Of a stretch of 21,405 nt of DNA, positions 9,737 through 19,193 are shown in pieces. The position numbers and the translations under genes are program-made. The notes under the pieces are model-generated. The model ran no database searches, was not told where the DNA came from, and worked only from the letters and a program-made list of their open reading frames with translations. Numbering within the stretch: position 1 is the first letter of the stretch; each line of letters begins with the position of its first letter. The stretch is from Jimgerdemannia flammicorona (taxonomy: Eukaryota; Mucoromycota; Endogonomycetes; Endogonales; Endogonaceae): the NCBI GenBank assembly GCA_003990745.1, contig RBNI01001665.1:1-21405 (forward strand), written 5' to 3'.

Positions 9737-12700
9737 CATTTTTTTCTCTGAATGTGAATGGGCTATGGGAATCTGGATAGCATAAGAGCATTTTCACTTT
9801 GGCTTAAGAGATTGAAGGCTGATCTCTTTCTGCTACAGGATGTATGTTGTGAGGATAATATAGATCAAGTGGAGTGGACTAGAGAATAGAGAGATGCTGT
9901 AGCTTAGATTGGCAAAGTGGTGATTTTGGTACAGAGTGGTAAAGGGGATTTAGATGGAATCAGGAGCTGGGGAGACCATTTGGTATGGGGGGAATGGTAT
10001 TGACCTGGGTGGGAGCCAGTGAAAGTTGGCTCTTGCTACTGCCCTGCAGCTAGGGAGGAGCAAATTGCATAGATTAAGAGTCTTTTAGAGGAGGGCATTC
10101 TCCTAGAGGATGTAGTAGATGTTCTGGGTAGTGACTTCAATATGGTGAGGAATCTTATAGATAGAACTGATGGAGGGAGGAGTGCTGGTGAAAGGAGTAG
10201 TGGCCTGGACACATGAGAGGAGGTGGAGACTCTTAACTCCTTAGTGGATATGAGCAGAACATGGTGGGGAGAAAAGAGGATCTATATACACTGAGTGAAT
10301 GAACTAGGTACAAGGATTGTCTGGATCCTGACAGCTGAATGCTGGGGCATAGATGTTTGGAGGACTCTGGAGGTAGAGTGGTGCCCATGGTCAGATCACT
10401 GGAGACTATTGGGGCAGGGGCAGTTTGGGGGAAGTAAAGATAGACCTGGACATTGGCACCTTAACTCCTCCCTGCTGGCTGAAAAGGTATTGTGAGATCC
10501 TTGGGTAGAGGCCATCCAAGTGAATATTGCTAGCTGGATACATGAGGGTTTGCCTTTGGTTGTCTAGTTGATAAAGTTGAAAGAGGCTACAAGGGTTTAG
10601 TGGAATAGAGCTGGTAGGGATGCTGGGAGGCAAAGAAGGAAAAGAGTGAGGTGTGCATCCAATAGGTTGGCTAGATTGTAGATAGAATAGGCAGATTTGA
10701 TAAATTCTGGAGAGGTGGATGATTGGAGGTTGGTGCAAGCAAAACTGGAGGTGGTGGAGTTCAATAGATACTGAGAGAGAAGGAGAAGATGCATATGAAA
10801 GGAATGGTAGCTAGGCTGAGGTGACAGGGGCTTAAGGAGAGGGAGAGACCTACTAGGTACTTGTCAAGGCTCCTCCAGGCAAGAAGGGTGTAACATCAAT
10901 GGAATGGAGTCCTTGATGCAGAGGGAGAAATAGTATATGGCATGCAACAGGTCTTGGGGTTGCCGAATGAGTGGTGGAGGGGTCTGTGGAGTGAGGAGGA
11001 AGGGTGTGCTGATGCAGAGGTGATTGGGGACACTCTGGAGGATTGGGAACTACTGCAAGTAGAGAGCCTGGGGGATTTGATCCTACCAGTCCAAGAGAAG
11101 GAGATCCAGAGAGTTCTTGTGGCAACTAAGATTGGGACAGCACCAGGAGAGGATGGGTTACCTTGGGACTTTTGAAAGAAAATGGTGAGGGTCCCTAGAG
11201 TAATAGAAGAGATGACAGCCCTCTGTGACTTTGTTCTTCTGAATGGTGAGTAGGTTGGAGGGCAGGACCTAGGGCTAGTGGTATTATTATATAAGGACAA
11301 GAGAAGGAGGGAGGACTGGAAGAACTGGAGACCAATTATACTTCTAGATATGAATAGGAAAATAATTACTAAGATGATCATAGTGAGATTACAGAAGGTT
11401 GTCCAACAGGTGCTGGCTGAGGAGCAGTGGGGCTTTGTTGGAGGCTGACTTATCAGAGATGGGACAGCTTGGGTCCATGGCATCATTGAAGGAGCATAGA
11501 CTAGTAGATTAGATAGAAGACTGATCTTTCTGGACCAGAAAATGACCTATGACTGCATTCAGCAGATATGGCTGGGCAAGGTGCTAGATAGAATTAGTGT
11601 TCCTCCATGATTTCAAACTTCTATGTTGAACCTGTTGGAGCACAGTAGGGCAGTACTGATGTGTAATATTCACCAGAGTCTAGCATTTCCCTTGGGGAGA
11701 GGAGTTCCTCAGAGAGATCCACTGTCTTCTATTCTATATGTCCTTTTATTAGAATCTTTGATGGATAGAATTCAACAGAAGGTGGCAGGGCTCTCTATCT
11801 ATAGTGTGGTGTGAAAGGTGGGGGCCTTTGCAGATAACATAGTGGTTGGTCTTGAATCAGTGGCAGATTGAGGCACTTAAGGAGATAGTGGAATGGTATG
11901 AGATACACTCTGGAGCAAATCTCAACTAGTATAAGTGTGAGATGATAGTGATGGAAAATGGGTTAGTGGGAGGGGATGTAATTGGAACAATTGTCTCTAT
12001 AGGAGATGTGGTGTGGTATCTGGGTATCTTCCTTTCAGTATATGGATATGTCTTGCTATAGGTGTGGTGGGAGAGGAGGGTGGCTATCTGGGGGGAGGCT
12101 CTGGAGGTTGTCATATCTCCCTGGTATGCTGGGTATCAATTCTGAATGTCTAATGGTTCCCTAAGCTGTGGTATATTACTTATTACTTGAACTTTCCAGC
12201 TTGGGTGGTGAAGAGACTGACAAAACTGGTTAGGGATTGGATTTGGGCTGGGAGGTAGTCCCAGATCAGTTGGAATACCCTTGCAATATCGGTAGTTTGT
12301 AGGGGGTGAGGACTGGTGGATTTTCTAAGAGGCTGCACTGCCTGAGAGCTTAGTGTTTGAAGCAGACTATAGAACTGTGGGGAGGGGGATGGGTGCCACT
12401 GATGCAGAAGGTGTGGAAGATGAGATTCTCTCTACAGGGGTCCTTAGGAGATTTGCTATATCTAGTGGGTCTGGGTGGAAGCCATCAGCTATGATATAAA
12501 GGCTTCTGGTAGGAGGTGGCAGATAGAGCACACCGCATAGGCCTGTACTGATATTGTAATGAAGGAGAGATACTGTGGAGACCAGCTATATTAAGATGGG
12601 ACAGAATGCTGTTGTGGGGCACTCCACTTATAGAGTTTGATGTTGGAGATAAAGTGGAGTATCAGCAGGGACTTGGTAAGGATATTTGGCCTAGCAGTTG

Positions 12701-13370
12701 GCAAGCAGTGAGGATTGGTGAGGAGTGGGACTGGGCAGGAGTCTGGACATAGAGTGTTGAGATGCAGAGATGGCTTCCTCCCAAGTTCTGAGTAGTATAG
12801 TGACAGGTGCTATGGAGAAATGTTATGTTGAATTTTCATGCTGGACATCTGGTAAATGGTGGACTACTAGAATGTGAGGAGTGTTACAATATAGGACAAG
12901 TTGGGGGATTTGTGCAGACACCAAAACATTGGCTGGGAGAGCACAAGGTTCTGGGGGACTTTTGGATAGCAGTAGATAAATGGCTGGGTGTCAAGAGGAG
13001 ACCAGATAGAGAGAGAGGTTATTGGGAAGATTTGAGAACTAGGTTGATAGAAGGTGTGGGCAATAAATGGCTTACTGTAGGGTGGGGTTTAATTACATGG
13101 GTAGGGCTGACTGGACACTGGCACTTTGTTTTTGAGAAGGGGTAATAGCTGGGTTTACAGGAGAGGTAGTTAAGATGAGAGAGGCTGATGGGTGATGTAC
13201 TGACAGGGTGGTGGATTAGATGGGGTCCCCAGGATAGGCATTGTCACTGTTTAGTGGAAGGGATATGTGAACAGAGTAGTGGGCAGGTAGAGATGATTAA
13301 TAACCTAGTAGCCTTTAATTGAGAAGGGGTAGCAGGGGGCCCCTCTAGGGGGATAGGATAGGAGAGGGCT
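9737..13370 (+). pseudogene. LINE copy C ORF2 (endonuclease-reverse transcriptase), decayed
   Basis: The frame starts with NVNG (about 9752), then shifts to show FLLQD (about 9826). The endonuclease ends with WSDHW (10390-10404), where SDH is intact but the nearby RID reads RIV (10319-10321). The RT region spans about 10940-12100, with WRPIILLD-like, QWGFVGG, VFLDQ-like and GVPQRDPLS blocks. Block C reads AFADN instead of AFADD (11830-11838), so a catalytic Asp is lost. A 112-codon open stretch at 12807-13145 carries the zinc segment. In-frame TGA and TAG replace Trp codons of copy A at several places, for example 11173-11175. No activity is expected. Confidence 0.82.
12873..12944 (+). other. 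Zinc-binding segment of LINE C ORF2, last ligand altered
   Basis: ECEEC at about 12870-12884 followed by KHWLGEH gives C-x2-C-x14-H-x4-H. In copy A the last position is Cys. It corresponds to the zf-RVT-type segment after the reverse transcriptase. The surrounding 112-codon frame is open, making this the longest uninterrupted part of this ORF2. Confidence 0.55.
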
Positions 13371-13430
13371 CAGTGTATTATATATGGGATAGATGGGTGT
13401 ATTAATAAAGGAAGGAGTCTAAGAGACTAT

Positions 13431-13441
13431 AAAAAAAAAAA
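13431..13441 (+). repeat. A tail of LINE copy C
   Basis: Eleven consecutive A residues end the element, directly against the right target duplication. This is the 3' tail expected for an L1-like or Tad-like LINE and gives the plus-strand orientation. Confidence 0.9.
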
Positions 13442-13458
13442 GAGACTTATTATCATAT
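13442..13458 (+). repeat. Target-site duplication, right copy (LINE C)
   Basis: This is an exact copy of the 17 bases at 7593-7609. Only 37 bp (13459-13495) separate it from the LTR of the Gypsy element. Confidence 0.93.
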
Positions 13459-13495
13459 GAACATAGTCTGAAAGACTGTTACTCTCATACATGGC
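13459..13495. other. 37-bp flank between LINE C and the Gypsy LTR
   Basis: This short piece of the pre-insertion locus is all that separates the right target duplication of LINE C from the LTR. It contains no feature that I can name. Before the LINE C insertion it was contiguous with 7609. Confidence 0.6.
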
Positions 13496-13964
13496 TGTGA
13501 CAACAATAGTTTACATGTCCAGAAGTTCTCTTGGGAGTGTTATAACCTTATTCTCATTGTCAATGCAATCTGCAGATATACTGAGAGAATTTTCTTGATT
13601 CACCAGATCATTGACATATCTATAATAATTGCAGATACTCTCCTTTGGCTGCATTCAAAGATTGAATAGCTGAGTTTTTAGATGGAATTGATTCGATGCA
13701 GATACTTATTGTAACATGCTGGCTCAATGGAGGCAAATTACAAGGTTGGGGGTTGATGTAGTTTGGCTTGAGCCCCCAGTTACTTTGTCAAAAGCAACAA
13801 AATGTTCTAAGATTCCTGAGGTCCTTAGTGTTTAGTAGCATAATAGTCAAAGATAGATATCTGTGAGTGATTTGTGTGTCAATTTCCTAATCAGGATGGT
13901 TCTCTAGGTGTAGCAGCAATTTGTGTGATGGGTTTCCTTCTTGGGTCAACTGGGAATGGCAGAA

Positions 13965-13974
13965 TTTATATATA
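13965..13974 (-). promoter_or_regulatory. TATA-like box in the LTR
   Basis: TATATATAAA reads on the minus strand at 13974-13965, about 1.0 kb into the LTR. If it drives element transcription, U3 would be about 1 kb long and R/U5 about 450 bp. It is the best TATA match I noticed in the LTR on the correct strand. The assignment is inference. Confidence 0.45.
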
Positions 13975-13983
13975 GCATGAGTA

Positions 13984-14131
13984 GTTTCCTTCTTGAGTAG
14001 TGGGGGATTTCTGTGTAATGCAATGATCTTGTGTATGACAGTCTGGCAATTTAGCAGTTCTCCTTCTTGGGTGGCAGGCAATCTCTGTGTAGCACGGCAG
14101 ATTCCTTATGTGAGACATTCTGATAATTTGG
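13984..14131. repeat. Imperfect 74-bp tandem repeat in the LTR
   Basis: Blocks containing TCCTTCTTG.GT, CTGTGTA and a CTGGCAATTT-like segment recur with a spacing of about 74 bp (13984-14057 and 14058-14131). A further TTTCCTTCTTGGGT lies upstream at 13933-13946. In element orientation it lies upstream of the TATA-like box, in the place where enhancer-type repeats would sit. Confidence 0.55.
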
Positions 14132-14475
14132 CAGATAACTCGATTTGGGTATGGGTTCACTGGTAACAATACTGGTGGCAGATTCTTCTGAAATGGACTC
14201 ACTGGGAACAAACAATTCAGATGTCATGGGTTCAGCTTCAACTGGGAATACTACTTGAATGGTACGGGTTCTTCTTGGAATGCGGTGACGCAGATTCTTC
14301 TGAATCAGCGGTTTCTGGGAAATAACTTGAGTTCTTGGCAAGTTATGTCTAGACTAGCTTTGTTTGTGTGAATGGATCACTGCAAAGTTGCATCAAGGGA
14401 CTGGCTTGTGGCAAGAAGGGTGGGCTCTCTGGGAATGTGGTGAATAACTCAAAAGGCAGCAAAGTTCTTCCTCAA

Positions 14476-14675
14476 ACTTAGTGGCAAACTCTTCAAGCTT
14501 TGTATTGGAAAGTAGACCAGAGGGGGAAAATAAGCTCACAATCTCCTAACAGTGGCTGTAGAGTTCCTCTTGAAGTGTGGTAGGCAGACTTGTCTTTTGC
14601 TTCAATTTTGGACTCTTCTCTTCTGGCTTAGTCTGGCAAGCATACCAATCTTTTGTATCGGAAAGTGGACCAGAG
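14476..14675. repeat. Diverged direct repeats in the LTR (about 150 bp apart)
   Basis: A 24-base block starting TTTGTAT and ending GACCAGAG occurs at 14499-14522 and again at 14652-14675 with two mismatches. A shared CTTAGT.TGGCAA segment precedes each. Nearby TTCAATTTTGGACT is repeated exactly at 14601-14614 and 14702-14715. The LTR appears to have grown partly by local duplication. Confidence 0.6.
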
Positions 14676-14817
14676 TGGAAAAGGAATGCTGTTGCTTTAG
14701 ATTCAATTTTGGACTGAGGTTTATTCACTCTTATCTCTGGGGTAATTTATTCAAGTTGTTTGCTATCTGGTTGTTATGTGGCTAACTATAGATTTGCTAT
14801 CTATGGTAAGTTGGACA

Positions 14818-14866
14818 GGTCCAGCACAAGTGTGCAGGTCCAGCACAGGTGTGCAGGTCCTGCACA
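14818..14866. repeat. 19-bp tandem repeat in the LTR (about 2.6 units)
   Basis: GGTCCAGCACAAGTGTGCA (14818-14836) is followed by a copy with one mismatch (14837-14855) and a partial third unit (14856-14866). It lies about 125-175 bp inside the 5' end of the LTR in element orientation, in U3. Each unit holds the near-palindromic TGCACACCTGTGC on the minus strand, so it could be a repeated protein-binding site. Confidence 0.75.
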
Positions 14867-14992
14867 GATATACCTTATCTGGTAGTCTGACTATTTATAC
14901 AGTTTCCACAGCAATGGTTGCTGGTTACTATGCTGTGTGTTCATGTCATCTGGCTAAGATATAATTCAGGTAATGCATCCTGGTTTGTCACA

Positions 14993-15004
14993 TCAGCCCC
15001 CACT
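14993..15004 (-). promoter_or_regulatory. Polypurine tract candidate of the Gypsy element
   Basis: AGTGGGGGCTGA on the minus strand ends directly at the TGTGACAA start of the 3' LTR. A G-rich purine tract at this place is the expected plus-strand DNA primer in reverse transcription. It lies 28 bp after the final stop of the pol frame. Confidence 0.65.
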
Positions 15005-15032
15005 AAAGGATGGTCTGTCCTTGGACTATCCT

Positions 15033-15530
15033 TTAGTCATTATTCCAGTGTAGGTAAGCATCTTCTGCATCAATACCTGTTCCATCATCTTCATCATCTG
15101 TACCATGGTCACTCCATTCCAAGGGTTCTTCTTCTTCTTGTGGGAATGAGATTTCAACAGCATTGACAATGCTCAGGTAGGTGGCTAGATTCATTCCTCA
15201 TGTATCATACCAGGAGAATTGTGCTTGCATCAGAGCTGCAGGGTTTCACTTGTAAAGGGTGTAGAGTCTGTCAGCAGCAGTAATATCTCTCCTTGATAGT
15301 CCTGTGGTATTTCTGATATATGTTTGTTCTGGGACTGGAAGGTTCTGCAATTGATCCCCAATTGCATAGTGGGCCTGAAGTTGATGGACCTGTAGCAATC
15401 GTCTGGCCAGGACAAGATTCTCTTGATGAATCTGGATCTTCTGGAGAGTGTTCCCATTGACTTCTCGGAATTGGGGTAGGGAACCAGCAGTGATTGAAAT
15501 GAGCTGAGAATAAGAGTCTGAAGGTGGTTG
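15033..15530 (-). pseudogene. In-frame C-terminal extension of the Gypsy polyprotein after integrase
   Basis: Downstream of the TGA that ends the integrase frame (15533-15531), the same frame stays coding-like for 165 more codons to a TAA at 15035-15033, broken only by TGA at 15248-15246 and 15200-15198. The composition is protein-like, with Gln/Leu-rich helical segments (IQIHQENLVLARRLLQVHQL), then QAQFSWYD, and an acidic end (QEEEEPLEWSDHGTDDEDDG). It ends 28 bp from the polypurine tract. No known family was recognised. It may be the natural tail of Pol, with the TGAs being decayed sense codons, or a separate small ORF. Confidence 0.6.
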
Positions 15531-16560
15531 TCAACTCTCTGATTCATGATGTGGGAAAAGGTATATCTTGAGGTGATTGATGTGTACTGGTGTTCTGAGG
15601 GTTCGTCTATCCATGCTTCTTAAATAGATGCTGGTCCCTCTGATGTTGTGTACAAGATAAGGTCCTTTCCATTTTGGTTCCAGTTTGGCAGCAAAATTCG
15701 GTTCAATTATGCTTCTCCAAACTAGTACTTGATCTTCAATCTTGATCTCCTGATCCTTCTGTTTTTGGTTATAGTACTTCTTTTGTCTTTCTTGGGCTTT
15801 GATAATCTGTCCTTGGGCTTGATTATATATCTGTTCTGCCTTCTTGAGGAGGTCTCCAAGATTCTCATGGTCAGCAGTTCTGGTTCTCTTAGCAAACATC
15901 ATTTTGAATGGCTTTTGTTTGGTGGAGACATCAGAGGTGTTCCAAATTTCCCATAGGATCTCAGGTAAGCAGAGATCCCAATTAGTAGGATTGACTTGGG
16001 CAAGTCCTTTCTTGATGGTCTGGTTCATTCTCTCTGTCATACCATTGGTCTGGGGGTGGTATGATGTGGTCCTTTTGAGGTGAATCTTGTGAATTCGGGC
16101 ATAACTTGTGATTATATTGTTGATGAATTCTGTGCCTTGGTCAGAGATGAGTTCTTCTGGGGGTCTATATCTGAGTGTAAGTCTATGGAGGAGGCCTACA
16201 GTGGTTAAGGCATCTGTAATTTCCATTGGGAAAGCCTCAGGCCACTTGGTCAAATATTCCGCAAACACAAGGATGTATTTGTTTCTTTTTGGTGTAACTG
16301 GTAGGGGTCCAATTACGTCTACTCCCCATCATTGAAAGATGTGAGTGGGTGGGGGAATCAGTTGCAGAGGGGCTTGATAGTTCTTCTTTCCTTAGTACTT
16401 CTGGCAAATGTCACATTTCTGCATGATGTTTCAGACTTGTGTTCTAAGGTGGGGCCAATGTTGGTATTGTTTTTGAATCTTGTCTTCTGTATTTGCCTGT
16501 CCTTGGTGGGCCTTCTGGTGTTCTTTTTGGATGAGATCTTCTGGTGTCTTGATGGTTTGA
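15531..16560 (-). pseudogene. Integrase region of the Gypsy polyprotein (zinc domain, catalytic core, GPY/F)
   Basis: Integrase inserts the cDNA copy into the genome. In one minus frame the zinc domain shows H-x3-H (16520-16506) and C-x2-C (16415-16404), with 30 residues between the second His and first Cys. The catalytic core has Asp in GVDVIGPLP (16319-16317), Asp in SDQGTEF (16142-16140) and Glu in NGMTERMN (16034-16032), giving the D-x35-E spacing. The GPY/F module KWKGPYLV follows near 15680. From 16268 to 15531 the frame is open for 245 codons, the longest intact stretch of the element. Upstream stops near 16432, 16395 and 16333 interrupt the zinc domain and its link to the core. No chromodomain was seen. 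Confidence 0.9.
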
Positions 16561-16599
16561 GGAGCCTTCTTTAGAGTATAGTTCCTTGGGACACCCTTC

Positions 16600-17065
16600 T
16601 TCTGGTTCATTGAGACTGGTGGGAAAGTACATCAACATTGTTGTGAGCTTTCCCTGCTTTGTGGATGATGGTGATTTTGTAATCCTGAAGGATAAGGATC
16701 CAGCAGGCCAGGATTCCAGTGGGTTCCTTGTGGTTGAATAATCATTTGAGGGCTGTATGGTCTGTGATCAGGGTGAACCTTTTTCTGATAAGGTAATGCT
16801 TGAACAGAGTGACTGCTCATATAACTGTAGGGCATTTCAGTTTGGTGCTACCATAGTTTATCTCCTACTGATTGGTAGCTCTGCTTGCATAAGCTATCAC
16901 ATGGTGCTGTTGATCAGGTCCTTCTTGAGCTAGAACTGCTCCAAGGCCATCTTTAGAGGTATCTGTATACAAGATGAATGGCTTCTGTAGATTGGGGTGC
17001 ACAAGGATTGGTGCTGTAGTCATGCAGTTTTTGAGTTCTTTGAAGACTTTTTCTTGTGATTCTGT
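16600..17065 (-). pseudogene. RNase H region of the Gypsy polyprotein
   Basis: This follows RT in the same frame. FILYTDTSKDGLGAVLAQ (about 16980-16930) holds the first catalytic Asp, then come IAYASRAT, NYGSTKLKC, TLITDHTALKWLF with the third acidic residue, and NVDVLSH in the place of the usual ADALSR end. The conserved Glu expected in the NYG..E.E segment appears as Lys. Stops occur near 16874 (TAG) and 16832 (TGA at a usual Trp). RNase H degrades the RNA of the cDNA hybrid. A frameshift near 16610 separates it from integrase. Confidence 0.8.
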
Positions 17066-17980
17066 TCATTTGAATGGCACTCCTTTCTTGAGAAGGATCC
17101 TGATCAGGGCAGCGATTTGAGCAAAGTTCTTGATAAACCTTCTGTAGTAGGATACTAGTATCAGAAATGATAGTATCTCCTTTGGGGTTTTGGGTATTGG
17201 CCAATTGTTGATCTTCTCAGTTTTCTTTTGGTCTGTATGGGTTCTTTCTTTCGAAACTATGAATCCAAGAAATTCAAGTTTCTGTTTTCCAAAGTAGTAT
17301 TTCTTTGCATTTAGTCTCAAGTGATTCTTGCAGGTGAGTTTGAAGAATTCCTCTAGGTAGTACAGGTGTTCTTCAAAATTAGCTGAGTAGATGTTGGAAT
17401 CATCCATGAATACAATCAGGCAATGGTGGATCAAGGGGGCATAGACTGAATTCATCATCCTCTGGAAGGTGGGGGGTGTATTGCAAAGTCCAAAGGGCAT
17501 TCAGAGGTACTCAAACAGTTTTCCTAGAGCAAGGAAGGCTGTCTTTTGAATGTCCTTGGGGTCCATGGGGATCTCATGGAATCCTGCGAAGAGGTCTATA
17601 CTGCTGAAGTATCTGGCATCTTGTAACTGATCCAAGAGGTCATTGATTCTGGGCAAAGGATAAGCATCCTTTTCAGTGACAGAATTGAGTTTCCTGTAAT
17701 CCATGCAGAGTCTCCATCCTCCTTTCTTTGGTATAACAAGTATAGGGCTAGCCCAGGGGCTGGTAGAGGGTCGGATGACCCTATTGTCTAAGAGTTCTTG
17801 GATGTGCTCTTTTTCAAATGTTTTTAAATGATGAGGTATTCTATAGGGTTTCTGCTGGATGAGTATTGCATTTCCTGTATTTATGCTGTGGTGGTATGAT
17901 GGATTGTATGGCAGGTTGCCATAATCAGTAGTGAAGATATCTTGATATTTGTTGAGAAGTTCTACTAGTTGTTATTGTTG
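17066..17980 (-). pseudogene. Reverse transcriptase region of the Gypsy polyprotein
   Basis: The RT frame shows, in order, a linker with ELLDNRVIRPSTSPWASPIL and IPKKGGWRLCMDYRKLN (about 17690), YPLPRINDLLDQL, SSIDLFAGFHEIPM with the first catalytic Asp, MPFGLCNTPPTFQR (17500), and the active-site FMDD (17410-17399), usually YxDD in Ty3/Gypsy. LEFLGF, the thumb, and VSYYRRFIKNFA follow. In-frame TGA stops lie at 17503-17501 and at 17068-17066, the latter where Trp is usual in PFxWT. Otherwise the frame is continuous, so decay is moderate. RT copies element RNA to cDNA in the cytoplasmic particle. Confidence 0.92.
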
Positions 17981-18084
17981 TTGGGGTGCCAATTCTTCTC
18001 CAATATTGGTGGAAGGCTTCACTGTCTCCTGGGTCGCAGAGGGGCCTTTCCTTTCTTCTGGGACCTTTTGCCATTTCCCAATAG

Positions 18085-18426
18085 GTTTAGTTCATAAACT
18101 TCCCTATGAGTTCAGTTGAGAAAAGGCACCAGATGTCCTATGATGGTTCCTTTTGGCAAGATGATGGTCTCTCAACTTTGGTTGGTTGCTCAGGAGTATA
18201 CTGGGTTCATCTTGTCAGGGAATGTGTATCCCTCTATGTCCAGGTGTGGGATATCTTCCTTGGGGTCAAAGAAAAGGTTTCTGGGGTCGGGTGGTGCAAA
18301 GATTTCGAAGGTAGTTGGTTTTCCAGGCTCCAGGATGAGATTCTTGTGCAGTCTGACTGGTTGATGGTGCACTTGCTGGGGAACATTCCTCTTGAGGTGG
18401 TTGACTTGAAGGAGATGTACCTCTGT
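18085..18426 (-). pseudogene. Linker between dUTPase and RT in the Gypsy polyprotein
   Basis: This continues the dUTPase frame to about 18090. It contains LLQVNHLKRN, PGKPTTFEIFAPPDPRN and a segment ETIILPKGTIIGHLVPF, which resembles the beta-rich region that usually lies between protease and RT in Gypsy elements. TGA stops occur near 18191, 18173 and 18107, and a frameshift near 18090 leads to the RT frame. No independent function is assigned. Confidence 0.5.
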
Positions 18427-19140
18427 CCTATCTGAACTTCCAAATCCCTTGGCCTGCATTGTTCCTTCAGTTAGTTCAGAGACTTCCTGTAACTGTGGGG
18501 TCTTGACCTTCATGAAGACTACTTGGGCAATCTTCTGTCCTCTAATGATTCGGTGCTATTCTGCACTGCTGTTGTGTAGAATAACCTTGATTTCACCTGT
18601 ATATCCAGGGTCAATGGTTCCTCCTTCTACAGTTATCCCTTGTCTGGCAAGTCTGGACCTTCAGGTCAGTTGAATATAAGCTCCTTGAGGTGGCTGCATG
18701 GCTAATCCAGTTCTGATCATGAAGGTTTTTCCAGGTTTGATAGATTCATCCTCCAGGCCATGAAGATCATATCCTACATCCTCTGGGTGGGCTTTGGTTG
18801 GGGGTTGGGCCTTGGGGTGCAGCAGAGTATACTGGGCAATATCCTTGCTGAGTTCAGGCTTTCCTAAGGCTGAAGCTCCACTAGCAGAAAGCCTCCAAGC
18901 TCTAAGGTTGAGGTGTGGCCATCTGGCTCCAGTAGAGGGGTCTTGGAGGTAATTGATTCTTCTTCTTCCTGTAGGGTCTAGGGCTTCCATGAAGTTGGTG
19001 GCATCTTCTGCCCATCCTTGGTGAGTTGCATGTCTAATGAGAGCTAGGATGTCTTCTCTGAATTATAGATCTTGAGAATTCTTCTTGCTGGCTTCTTGGT
19101 TCAGCTTATTCAGATCTGGCTTTTTCAGATTTGGCTTCAG
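18427..19140 (-). pseudogene. dUTPase domain (trimeric type) within the Gypsy polyprotein
   Basis: dUTPase hydrolyses dUTP to dUMP and pyrophosphate, limiting uracil in cDNA. All five family motifs can be traced in one frame. Motif 1 is DVGYDL (18780-18763), motif 2 RSRLA (18660-18646, usually RSGLA), motif 3 GGTIDPGYTGEIKV with the catalytic Asp (18612-18610), motif 4 GQKIAQVVF (about 18540-18514) and motif 5 KGFGSSDRT (18450-18427). A TGA at 18663-18661 and a TAG near 18561 interrupt it. The N-terminal 100 or so residues (FREDILALIRHATHQGWAED onward, about 19065-18790) belong to no family I recognise. It lies between protease and RT, unlike the dUTPase positions known in retroviruses (fused N-terminal to protease, or between RNase H and integrase). 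Confidence 0.87.
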
Positions 19141-19193
19141 TTATCTCCTTTCTTCAAAGTGTGCACTGCAACATCATGACTGAGGTGAATCTT

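Larger units (their letters stand above)
7610..13441 (+). mobile_element. LINE copy C, complete 5832-bp insertion, decayed
   Basis: This element is bounded by a perfect 17-bp target duplication and ends in an 11-A tract (13431-13441). It contains a short 5' UTR (7610-7706), ORF1 (about 7707-9690), a spacer of about 45 bp, ORF2 (about 9737-13370) and a short 3' UTR. It has the same organisation as copy A in inverted orientation. Compared with A it carries more in-frame stops and many G/C to A/T differences, so its sequence is more decayed. The intact target duplication shows the element has not been rearranged at its ends since insertion. Confidence 0.93.
13496..14992 (-). repeat. 3' LTR of the Gypsy element, 1497 bp
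   Basis: In element orientation the LTR starts TGTGACAA (14992-14985) and ends TTGTCACA (13503-13496), an 8-bp perfect inverted pair with the canonical TG...CA ends. It sits directly after a purine-rich tract that follows the end of pol. Inside are several short tandem repeats and a TATA-like box. The second LTR is outside the window, so the exact ends rest on the terminal inverted repeat and the polypurine tract. The bases ATGGC at 13491-13495 would be one half of a 5-bp target duplication, which cannot be verified here. Confidence 0.8.

Noticed and set aside
7610..13441. Classical RIP (CpA to TpA) as the cause of decay
   Set aside because: The dominant visible signal is loss of CpG, and some TGG to TGA changes fall in CpC context on the opposite strand. 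Without counts I cannot support a CpA-specific process.
15033..15547. Envelope-like third ORF downstream of integrase (105- and 87-codon frames)
   Set aside because: Those ORFs are in other frames. The frame continuous with integrase gives the more protein-like reading, and no signal peptide or membrane segment is seen.
15531..18663. Mitochondrial or alternative code with TGA as Trp
   Set aside because: Trp is also encoded by TGG, several TGA sites are not at conserved Trp positions, TAA and TAG stops and frameshifts occur too, and the content is nuclear-type retrotransposons.
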